From UBA1738 sp003453455 (lineage in GTDB: Bacteria > Bacillota > Clostridia > UBA1381), in the NCBI GenBank assembly GCA_946621875.1, contig CAMOOX010000067.1, positions 1 through 6,035 on the forward strand: a stretch of DNA of 6,035 bases, read 5' to 3'. Positions 1 through 5,933 of the stretch are shown here, in pieces; the first letter of the stretch is position 1, and each line of letters starts with the position of its first letter. The notes below the pieces were generated by a model that saw nothing but the letters and a program-made list of their open reading frames with translations, searched no databases and had not been told where the DNA came from. Both the position numbers and the translations under genes were made by a program.

Positions 1-7
1 GAAAGGA
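1..7 (+). promoter_or_regulatory. Ribosome binding site of the symporter gene
   Basis: The window opens with GAAAGGA, a Shine-Dalgarno-like sequence ending 10 bases before the ATG at 18. It supports that ATG as the start. Any promoter lies outside the window. Confidence 0.6.
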
Positions 8-17
8 TTGATTTAAA

Positions 18-1583
18 ATGGTAGCAACAATTATTTTACTTATCATATTTTTTGCGGTAATGATAGGTGTGGGTGTTTATTGCAGAAAGCACGCAACAGA
101 TGTAAACGGATTTGTATTGGGAGGCAGGAGCGTAGGTCCTTGGCTCACGGCCTTTGCCTTTGGCACATCTTACTTTTCTGCGGTTATTTTTGTTGGATAT
201 GCAGGACAATTTGGCTGGAATTTTGGTCTTTCATCAACATGGATAGGGCTTGGAAACGCATTTATAGGCTCACTTCTTGCTTGGAGTGTTTTGGGACGCC
301 GTACAAGAATTATGACACAGCATTTAGACAGCAAAACTATGCCCGACTTTTTCGGAAGCAGGTACAATTCTCCTGCGCTTAAAATTTTTGCGTCAATTAT
401 AGTTTTTATATTTTTGATACCATATACAGCATCGCTTTATAACGGACTTTCCAGTCTTTTTAACATTGCTTTCTCTGTTCCATACTGGGTATGTATTTTA
501 ATTATGGCGGTCCTAACAGGACTATATGTAATTTTCGGCGGATATATGGCAACCGCAATAAATGATTTTATTCAGGGCGTTGTTATGCTGTTCGGTATTG
601 TTGTCGTAATTGCATCAGTTCTTGTTAGTAAGGGCGGATTTATGCAGGCAATGACCGACCTTTCACAAATACAGGCAGACGGCATACAAATGAACGGCGC
701 ATTTACTGCATTTTTAGGTCCTGACCCTCTGTCACTCCTGTTTGTTGTAATCCTTACATCCCTTGGTACTTGGGGACTTCCACAGATGGTCGGAAAGTTT
801 TATTCAATAAAAAGTGAGGATTCGGTAAGAAAAGGTACTATCATATCAACATTTTTTGCAATTATTGTGGCAGGAGGCTGTTATTTCTTAGGAGGATTTG
901 CAAGACTCTTTCAGCCTGAAACAACGGCGGAGGGAAAAATTCTTTTCGATACAGTTGTTCCGTCGATGCTTAAAGATTTAAATCCCATAGTCATAGGGAT
1001 TGTCATAGTTTTGGTACTTTCCGCGTCTATGTCCACGCTTTCATCGTTGGTACTCACATCAAGCTCAACTTTAACCCTTGATGTTATTGTTCCGAAGAGA
1101 AAAAAGGAAATATCAGAAAAGAATACTGTTTTGATTATGAGACTGTTTATTGTGTTCTTTATTGTGATTTCCGCAGTTATCGCAATTATTAAGGATTCAA
1201 AACCGGGGCTTACCTTTATTGCACAAATGATGGGCGTTTCGTGGGGAGCGTTGGCAGGGGCATTTTTGGCACCCTTCTTATACGGACTTTACTGGAAACG
1301 CACAACGAAGGCATCTGTTGCAGTTTGTTTTATCTATGGGGTAGTGCTAATGATATTCCAGATGTATGTGAGCCTTTCGGGTATGAAATTTGCAAATCCG
1401 TTTATGGCATATATGTTTAATAATTCCATTCGGTCAGGTGTTTTGGCTATGGTTGGCGGACTTATTATCGTACCCGTTATATCCCTTTTCACAAAAGCCC
1501 CTGATAAAGATATGGTTGAAAATGCCTTTTTGTGTTATAATAAGGAAGTAGTGACAGTTGCAAAGGATTCTTTGGGCGAGTAG
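18..1583 (+). CDS. Sodium:solute symporter (SSS) family permease
   Basis: A 521-residue integral membrane protein of the SSS family (PutP/SGLT type, LeuT fold), which imports a small solute using the sodium gradient. Seen in the sequence: a hydrophobic first helix (about 3-20); the GFVLGGRSVGPWLTAFAFGT stretch (31-50) typical of the family's first helices; GGYMATAINDFIQG (174-187), matching the conserved GG-x-x-A-x-x-x-D-x-x-Q block; GLPQMVGKFYSIKS (253-266); a serine-rich helix SASMSTLSSLVLTSSSTLTL (335-354), where family members carry sodium ligands; and AGAFLAPFLYGLYWKRTTKA (413-432). Length and about 13 predicted helices fit the family, so it looks intact. The substrate cannot be assigned: proline, pantothenate, sugars and carboxylates are all used by relatives. 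It is first in a probable three-gene operon, 15 bases ahead of an S-component-like protein. Confidence 0.9.
   Translation: MVATIILLIIFFAVMIGVGVYCRKHATDVNGFVLGGRSVGPWLTAFAFGTSYFSAVIFVGYAGQFGWNFGLSSTWIGLGNAFIGSLLAWSVLGRRTRIMTQHLDSKTMPDFFGSRYNSPALKIFASIIVFIFLIPYTASLYNGLSSLFNIAFSVPYWVCILIMAVLTGLYVIFGGYMATAINDFIQGVVMLFGIVVVIASVLVSKGGFMQAMTDLSQIQADGIQMNGAFTAFLGPDPLSLLFVVILTSLGTWGLPQMVGKFYSIKSEDSVRKGTIISTFFAIIVAGGCYFLGGFARLFQPETTAEGKILFDTVVPSMLKDLNPIVIGIVIVLVLSASMSTLSSLVLTSSSTLTLDVIVPKRKKEISEKNTVLIMRLFIVFFIVISAVIAIIKDSKPGLTFIAQMMGVSWGALAGAFLAPFLYGLYWKRTTKASVAVCFIYGVVLMIFQMYVSLSGMKFANPFMAYMFNNSIRSGVLAMVGGLIIVPVISLFTKAPDKDMVENAFLCYNKEVVTVAKDSLGE
1533..1541 (+). promoter_or_regulatory. Possible extended -10 promoter inside the symporter gene
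   Basis: The last codons of the symporter gene contain TGTTATAAT, a perfect extended -10 element (TG-N-TATAAT). TTGAAA lies at 1516-1521, but with a spacer of only 14 bases, so the -35 element is poor. Transcription would start near 1548, about 50 bases ahead of the next gene. It could give separate expression of the two downstream genes. In AT-rich DNA such a match can arise by chance, here from the Cys-Tyr-Asn codons. Confidence 0.3.
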
Positions 1584-1585
1584 AT

Positions 1586-1593
1586 AAAGGGGG
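1586..1593 (+). promoter_or_regulatory. Ribosome binding site of the S-component-like gene
   Basis: AAAGGGGG lies 5 bases before the ATG at 1599. This purine-rich Shine-Dalgarno sequence fixes the start of the 182-residue membrane protein and lies wholly in the 15-base gap after the symporter stop. Confidence 0.7.
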
Positions 1594-1598
1594 ATTTT

Positions 1599-2147
1599 AT
1601 GAAAATTACAACTAAAAAAATTGCAGAGGCAGGGCTTCTGCTTGCAATAATTCTGATTATGCAGACGATAAAAAATATTTCAGCATTTATTTCGGGTCCT
1701 GTTATAAATGCAGTGTTGGTTATTGCAGCAATAGAGCTTGGGATTTGGTGGGGGATTGGATTCTCGATACTTACACCTCTTACATCAATCCTTATTGCGC
1801 CTGCATCTGCTATGACAATGATAACACAGGCGACATACGGCGTTAATTTGCCTGTAATTATGATAGGAAATATAATTTTTGTGCTTTTTGCATATTACGG
1901 CAGAAAAAAAGGTGAAAAAGAATTTATTTTAGGACTGATTTTGGGCGCAGTAGTTAAGTGGCTGTTTATGTGGGCTTGCGCAGACCTTATAATAAAACCG
2001 CTGTTTGAGCAAAATTTAGGAAAGCTTTTAGCTGCTGTAAACAAGGTATTTTCGACATTACAGCTATATTCGGGACTTTTGGGCGCAATAATAATCTATC
2101 CCGTAAGCCGTGCCATTGCTGCGGTAAAGGCGAAAAAAGATGAGTAG
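1599..2147 (+). CDS. Small six-helix membrane protein, probable ECF transporter S component
   Basis: A 182-residue, very hydrophobic protein with about six membrane segments (roughly 9-27, 33-51, 53-70, 84-100, 108-130 and 152-174) and a basic C-terminal tail. Size, helix number, the N-terminal pattern of a short basic stretch then a small-xxx-small helix (G12-xxx-A16), and the PVIMIGNIIFVLFAYYG segment (85-101) resemble substrate-binding S components of energy-coupling factor (ECF) vitamin/micronutrient importers. In group II ECF systems the S subunit is often encoded away from the shared EcfA-EcfA'-EcfT module, and no such module is present here. The ligand is unknown; none of the known S-component classes (riboflavin, thiamine, biotin, folate and others) can be recognised with confidence. 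It follows the symporter by 15 bases and overlaps the next gene by 8, so it is probably co-transcribed and translationally coupled. It could instead be an unrelated small permease-like protein. Confidence 0.65.
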   Translation: MKITTKKIAEAGLLLAIILIMQTIKNISAFISGPVINAVLVIAAIELGIWWGIGFSILTPLTSILIAPASAMTMITQATYGVNLPVIMIGNIIFVLFAYYGRKKGEKEFILGLILGAVVKWLFMWACADLIIKPLFEQNLGKLLAAVNKVFSTLQLYSGLLGAIIIYPVSRAIAAVKAKKDE

Positions 2148-2586
2148 AAAAGAAAAGGCAATGGAGCTTTTTGAGAGCGGATATAACTGCTCACAGGCGG
2201 TGGTTTTGGCATTTGCCGACCTTTTGGGCGTTGATGAAAAGGCGCTTGCAAGGCTTACAAGCTCCTTTGGAGGCGGAATGGGACGCCTTCGGGAGGTTTG
2301 CGGTGCAGTTTCCGGAATGTTTATGGTTGCAGGACTTTTGTACGGGTATGACGGAGCGGAAACAGGCGCAAAAAAAGCGGAGCATTATGCGAGAATACAG
2401 CATTTAGCGGAGCGATTTTCGCAAGATACAGGCTCAATCGTGTGCCGAGAGCTTTTGGGACTCGATAGGAAAAAAGACAGTCCAACACCTGATAAAAGGA
2501 CGGAGGAGTATTATAAAAAACGCCCCTGCCGTGAGCTTGTGGGGTTGGCGGCAGAAATTTTAGAAGAAATGATTGAAGAGAAATAG
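2140..2586 (+). CDS. C_GCAxxG_C_C family putative redox protein
   Basis: A 148-residue soluble protein with the hallmarks of the C_GCAxxG_C_C family (about 140 residues, four conserved cysteines, presumed redox-active or metal/cofactor binding). It has exactly four cysteines: C17 in GYNCSQAV, C54 in the signature CGAVSG (54-59, CGAxxG), C102 in IVCRELLG and C130 in RPCRELVG. The FGGGMGR segment (43-49) precedes the signature, as in relatives. The family's biochemical role is not established, but members are typically encoded next to transporter genes, which fits here. The start at 2140 overlaps the preceding gene by 8 bases (ATGAGTAG), with TAAAGG 9 bases upstream. An alternative ATG at 2161 would still keep all four cysteines, but its AAAAGG is only 2 bases away. 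The stop codon lies inside a terminator hairpin. Confidence 0.88.
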   Translation: MSRKEKAMELFESGYNCSQAVVLAFADLLGVDEKALARLTSSFGGGMGRLREVCGAVSGMFMVAGLLYGYDGAETGAKKAEHYARIQHLAERFSQDTGSIVCRELLGLDRKKDSPTPDKRTEEYYKKRPCRELVGLAAEILEEMIEEK

Positions 2587-2612
2587 CACAGCGTAAGCTG
2601 TGCTATTTTATC
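2581..2612 (+). terminator. Intrinsic terminator shared by two convergent operons
   Basis: A perfect 12-bp inverted repeat, AAATAGCACAGC (2581-2592) and GCTGTGCTATTT (2597-2608), encloses the loop GTAA and is followed by TATC. On the + strand the loop is a GNRA tetraloop closed by C-G, and the T-rich stretch (2606-2609) gives a short U tail. On the - strand the same stem is followed by ATTTCTC, a weaker tail. It probably ends the left operon efficiently and the comEC-holA operon at least partly. Both flanking genes stop inside the stem. Confidence 0.85.
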
Positions 2613-3619
2613 GCATCTATTACATACTCGATTAAAGCTGTCCATTCGTCGATTAATCCTTGCTTGATTTTGAGGTCATATTCTGCCGTATCGCATATCC
2701 TTTTAATCAAAAAATCCTCGGAAAAGCCTTTGCAGTCGGATATATATTTTTTTGCAATATATGGGGAAAGTTTAAGCTTTGCGGCTACCAAATCATAATT
2801 TGCCCCTTCTTGTAAAAGCAGCTTACACCTTAGCAGCTTGTCAAAATTTGAGGAGAGGAGATACAGAACATTAAAGGCGGAAACCTTGCTTTCTTGAAGC
2901 CGCAGCAGGATTTTTACCGCATTATCCCGTTCTCCCTTTAAAATAGCATCGGTTATGTTGAAAATTATAACGCTAAGGGGTTTTGATACCACCTTTTCAA
3001 TATCACTTTGGTAAATTTCCGCGCCGCAGTAGTCAAACAGCTTTGAAAGCTCGTTTTTTATATTGATTATGCCGGGGTCGCAAAGGCTCAAAAGATATTC
3101 GGCAGTTGATTTTGATATTTTTTTGCCGTTTTTCTGCACCTCTCGCATAATCCATGCTACAAGCTCATAATCTTTGAGATAGCAAAATTCAACGGAAAGT
3201 CCTTCTTTTGATACAAGTTTATAAAGGCTGCTGCGCTTATCTACCTCTTGTTCGTCAAAAATAAGAATGACGAAATCAGGAAGATCGGAAAGTCTGTTCT
3301 GCCAAAAACTGCGCACTTCATCGCCGCCCGAAATTTTGGATTTAAAAATCCCGCTGTTTTTTATTATAATAATTTTCTTTTCCGCCATAACGGGAAATGC
3401 GTCTATGGCATCGTCAATTCTAGCGAAATCCGAAGTTTCGCCGTCAAGGAAAATGCGGTTGAAATCAGCAAAGCCGTCATCGGGTACTAAATTTTGCATA
3501 TATTTCACATATGAATCTTTTATAAAGGTCTCTTCACCGAAAAAAAGATATAAATTGCCGATTTTTTTGTTTTTTAGCTGCTGTTTTAATGTGAGAAAGC
3601 TATCTTCTTTTTGCGGCAT
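2603..3619 (-). CDS. holA: DNA polymerase III subunit delta
   Basis: A 338-residue protein, the usual length for the delta subunit of the clamp-loader complex, which opens the beta sliding clamp and loads it on primed DNA. Seen: an N-terminal LYLFFGEETFIKDSYVK (23-39), the family's opening strand and degenerate nucleotide-binding loop (delta does not hydrolyse ATP); FPVMAEKKIIIIKN (75-88), which resembles the beta-clamp contact region; DKRSSLYK (127-134); the middle domain with NITDAILKGERDNAVKIL (221-238); and the C-terminal collar domain ending with a D-x-K-x-K-x-G-like motif (DLKIKQG, 315-321). A strong AGGAGG supports the ATG at 3619. The first 20 bases overlap the end of comEC, so translation is probably coupled. 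comEC followed by holA is a known Firmicutes order, as in Bacillus subtilis (yqeN). The gene usually found next there, rpsT, is not present; a convergent gene takes its place. Confidence 0.93.
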   Translation of the reverse strand: MPQKEDSFLTLKQQLKNKKIGNLYLFFGEETFIKDSYVKYMQNLVPDDGFADFNRIFLDGETSDFARIDDAIDAFPVMAEKKIIIIKNSGIFKSKISGGDEVRSFWQNRLSDLPDFVILIFDEQEVDKRSSLYKLVSKEGLSVEFCYLKDYELVAWIMREVQKNGKKISKSTAEYLLSLCDPGIINIKNELSKLFDYCGAEIYQSDIEKVVSKPLSVIIFNITDAILKGERDNAVKILLRLQESKVSAFNVLYLLSSNFDKLLRCKLLLQEGANYDLVAAKLKLSPYIAKKYISDCKGFSEDFLIKRICDTAEYDLKIKQGLIDEWTALIEYVIDAIK

Positions 3620-5930
3620 TCTGATTTCCTCCTAACAATGAATTGTATTTTATATTCCCCTTTTTGTCTATCTTGAAGCGTATATCACCCAAAAGGTCGG
3701 TGCGCAAGACCGTTGCGCCCATATTTTCAAATTCTGCCACAACTTTGTTGTCAGGCAGTCCGTAACGGTTGTCCTTGCCAACACTTATGACGGCAATACG
3801 CGGATTTAGTGCCCGTATAAATGCAGAACTGTTCCCGTCTTGTGAGCCGTGGTGAGAGACTTTTAAAAGGTCAATATCCCTTGGCGGCAAAAGATTTTCT
3901 TCTGCCTCAAAATCGCCAGTAAACAGCGCGGTAAAATCTCCGTAACTCGCCTTTATTACCAAAGATGTGTTATTTTCATTTTCGTCATCTGCAAGCGAGA
4001 CATCAGGTGCAATAACATAAAGCTTTAACCCTGAACGAAAGCGGATTTCATCACCTATGTGCAGATATTCGGTTTTAATATCCTTTTTACGCGCGAGCTC
4101 TTCAAGCTTTAAGCGGTAAATGCTATCAGGCATGGAATCGGGCAAAATAAGGGTGTTGATTTTAAGGTTTTCCGCAGCGGTAACTATGCCTTCTGCGTGG
4201 TCTTTGTGATAATGCGAAACAATGGCGACATCAATATGCGTAAATCCGTGAGATATCAGATATGGAAGAAAAATACTTTCGCCGATGTTGTAGTTTTTCT
4301 CATAATCGCTTGAACCGCCGCCGTCTATTAAAACTGTTTCGCCGTAGCTCGTGTGCAGAACTGCTGCATCGCCTTGTCCCACATTTACAAAATATATGCC
4401 GAGCGAGTTTATACTAAAATCAAGCGCAATACATATAAAAAGTCCCAAAGCAGCAGCGAGTATGAATTTGGTTTTGGAAGTGTTAAATTTGTAACTTATA
4501 GCGCGTATGAATATCCACCACAAAAGACAGAAAAATATAATTGCTATAACAGACGGAGTGGGCAGGGTTATGTAGTAAAAAGGCAGTCTTTTAATAACAA
4601 ACGGTGCAAAATGTAAAACAGATAGTGCGCCGTGGTAAATAAGCCTTATGGGACTCAGAAAAAGGTAAGCGCCGCCGTTAATAAAAAGTATTGGTGCAGT
4701 AAATATGACGGCGGCAACAAACGGCAAAAGAACGGGCACAAGGAAAACGGAATAAATCGGTGTGCCGTTAAAGTAATATGCTGAAAATGGCATAGCCCCG
4801 AAAAGAAGAATGATAAAGACCGATAAAGGTGCTGCAAGGCGCAGCTTTCTTAGCTTGCGAAACCCCGAAAGTCTGCGATAGACGGGCTTATAGCAAAGGA
4901 GTATTAAAGCCGTTGAAATTACCGACATCATAAATCCCGCGTCAAAGCAAAGAAGGGGATTATATACAGTCAGTAAAAACACGGTATATGATAGAATACT
5001 GAACTTGTCACTATATCCTTTAAGCTGTTTTGCACAAATTACAAGCCCTGCCGTAATACACGCTTTTAGCGCGATAGACGAGCTGTTTACAAAAAGAATA
5101 TAGAAAGTTATAGCCGCAATAAAAAGAATATTGCGGTATTTTTTTTTTGAAGATAACAGCGACACGAGAAAAATGATAATCGAAATATGGGTAAAGGACG
5201 AGTAGAGTATGCGTCCTACGCCTGTTTTCAAAAGTAATGTCCGATAATTTTTGTCAAAATAGCTTTTATCGCCGAATAAAACGGCAGAGGTTAGAGCAAA
5301 AGAGTCGTCATCGAGGTAACTTTGCATATTTTCAAATATGCGATACCTCAATTTGCCTGCCCAAAATGCAGGGGAAAGAGAATTTGCCCTGCCGGTTTTT
5401 GAAAGTTCAAAAGCAGTAAGGCGTGCAAATATGCCCTTGCTCTTATAAAAAAGCTTGTAATTAAATCCGAATTCGTTTGAAACCTCCGAAAAATCGGTCA
5501 AAAATCCCCAAGCGCGTACGGTATCGCCAAAACTCAGCTCCTCGGTAGTATTAAGCAGGATTTTCTTGTCTATACGATATGTTTCTCCCAGATATGTAAG
5601 TGAATCCGCCATTACTTCATAGCGGTATTTGTACTTTGCAAGAGAAATCTGAGGGAGTGAGCGGACAGTGCCGCATATTTCCACATATTTTTCGGGGAAT
5701 TTATTATATAAACTGTTTTCGGCGGCGGAAAGGTATCTTGCATTTCCTGCGAGAAACATTACAGCCGCAAGAAGAACAGGCGCGGTCTTGTATTTTAGTA
5801 CTATTTTGGATAAAAGTATTGCTAAAATAACACATACGGTAAATAGAAGTACATATAAAAAGCTTATGATGGGAGCGGAAACTATACCAAAAATATAGGC
5901 GGCACAACATATTGTGATAAGAGAAAACAT
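3600..5930 (-). CDS. comEC: ComEC/Rec2 family DNA internalization protein
   Basis: A 776-residue polytopic membrane protein, full length for ComEC, the channel that passes single-stranded DNA through the membrane during natural transformation. Domains in order: N-terminal helices (1-62); an OB-fold-like extracellular domain (about 80-172) ending in FGFNYKLFYKSKGIFARL, the usual entry to the competence domain; the multi-helix competence domain (about 205-500) with NPLLCFDAGFMMS (324-336); and a C-terminal metallo-beta-lactamase-like domain (about 510-760). The last holds FVNVGQGDA (514-522), LIDGG (534-538), SHYHKDHAEG (572-581, an HxHxDH metal site), NNTSLV (653-658), FTGD (670-673) and VSHHGS (691-696). 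Oddities: the usual HLLAISGLHV motif is RILYSSFTHI (240-249), and the usual YGHP is YGLP (723-726). An A10 tract lies at codons 261-264. The ATG at 5930 is the furthest upstream start possible, because an in-frame TAG lies one codon before it. AGGGA sits 10 bases upstream. No comEA or other late competence gene is visible. Confidence 0.92.
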   Translation of the reverse strand: MFSLITICCAAYIFGIVSAPIISFLYVLLFTVCVILAILLSKIVLKYKTAPVLLAAVMFLAGNARYLSAAENSLYNKFPEKYVEICGTVRSLPQISLAKYKYRYEVMADSLTYLGETYRIDKKILLNTTEELSFGDTVRAWGFLTDFSEVSNEFGFNYKLFYKSKGIFARLTAFELSKTGRANSLSPAFWAGKLRYRIFENMQSYLDDDSFALTSAVLFGDKSYFDKNYRTLLLKTGVGRILYSSFTHISIIIFLVSLLSSKKKYRNILFIAAITFYILFVNSSSIALKACITAGLVICAKQLKGYSDKFSILSYTVFLLTVYNPLLCFDAGFMMSVISTALILLCYKPVYRRLSGFRKLRKLRLAAPLSVFIILLFGAMPFSAYYFNGTPIYSVFLVPVLLPFVAAVIFTAPILFINGGAYLFLSPIRLIYHGALSVLHFAPFVIKRLPFYYITLPTPSVIAIIFFCLLWWIFIRAISYKFNTSKTKFILAAALGLFICIALDFSINSLGIYFVNVGQGDAAVLHTSYGETVLIDGGGSSDYEKNYNIGESIFLPYLISHGFTHIDVAIVSHYHKDHAEGIVTAAENLKINTLILPDSMPDSIYRLKLEELARKKDIKTEYLHIGDEIRFRSGLKLYVIAPDVSLADDENENNTSLVIKASYGDFTALFTGDFEAEENLLPPRDIDLLKVSHHGSQDGNSSAFIRALNPRIAVISVGKDNRYGLPDNKVVAEFENMGATVLRTDLLGDIRFKIDKKGNIKYNSLLGGNQNAAKRR
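3628..3633 (-). promoter_or_regulatory. Ribosome binding site of holA inside comEC
   Basis: On the - strand AGGAGG lies 8 bases before the holA ATG and within the last codons of comEC (it encodes part of Gly-Gly near the C-terminus). A full consensus Shine-Dalgarno here lets holA be translated at its own rate despite overlapping comEC, and it fixes the start. Confidence 0.8.
5114..5148 (+). other. Hairpin plus T10 tract inside comEC (antisense terminator-like)
   Basis: On the + strand, CCGCAATA (5114-5121) and TATTGCGG (5129-5136) form a perfect 8-bp stem with a 7-base loop. It is followed by TA and ten T residues (5139-5148). Read on the + strand this has the form of an intrinsic terminator, although the surrounding gene runs on the - strand. 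In the comEC message the order is reversed: an A10 run first, then the hairpin. It could be chance in an AT-rich gene, an antisense terminator, or a slippage element. Confidence 0.45.
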
Positions 5931-5933
5931 ATT

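Noticed and set aside
170..367. - strand reading frame opposite the symporter gene
   Set aside because: Antisense shadow of well-conserved symporter helices, with no protein-like features.
80..382. Overlapping + strand reading frame inside the symporter gene
   Set aside because: It is an out-of-frame shadow: rich in Cys/Arg, without family features, and lying wholly within a clear SSS coding region.
2171..2407. Two frames (one per strand) over the C_GCAxxG_C_C gene
   Set aside because: Both lie within a gene whose four cysteine motifs are in the other frame; neither shows a domain or a convincing start.
3248..3635. Two + strand frames opposite the start of holA
   Set aside because: Low-complexity translations caused by the complement of holA codons; holA is supported by domain order and a consensus Shine-Dalgarno.
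3640..4400. A stand-alone metallo-beta-lactamase or antibiotic-resistance gene
   Set aside because: The HxHxDH domain is continuous and in frame with the ComEC membrane domain and has the ComEC-specific VGQGDA and SHHGS motifs.
4353..4616. + strand 87-residue frame opposite comEC
   Set aside because: Antisense shadow within the comEC region between membrane and nuclease-like domains; no ribosome binding site or recognisable feature.
4655..4837. - strand 60-residue frame within comEC
   Set aside because: An alternative frame over the hydrophobic comEC helices; its Phe/Leu-rich translation simply mirrors that base composition.
5114..5148. Programmed -1 ribosomal frameshift as in dnaX
   Set aside because: The hairpin begins only two bases after the A run, closer than the usual 5-9 base spacer, and both alternative frames end soon in stops without forming a meaningful product. 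Slippage or tract variation is the likelier reading, so only that was kept as a finding.
5600..5910. Several short frames on both strands over the comEC N-terminus
   Set aside because: All overlap the in-frame membrane helices and OB-fold-like domain of comEC; none has independent support.
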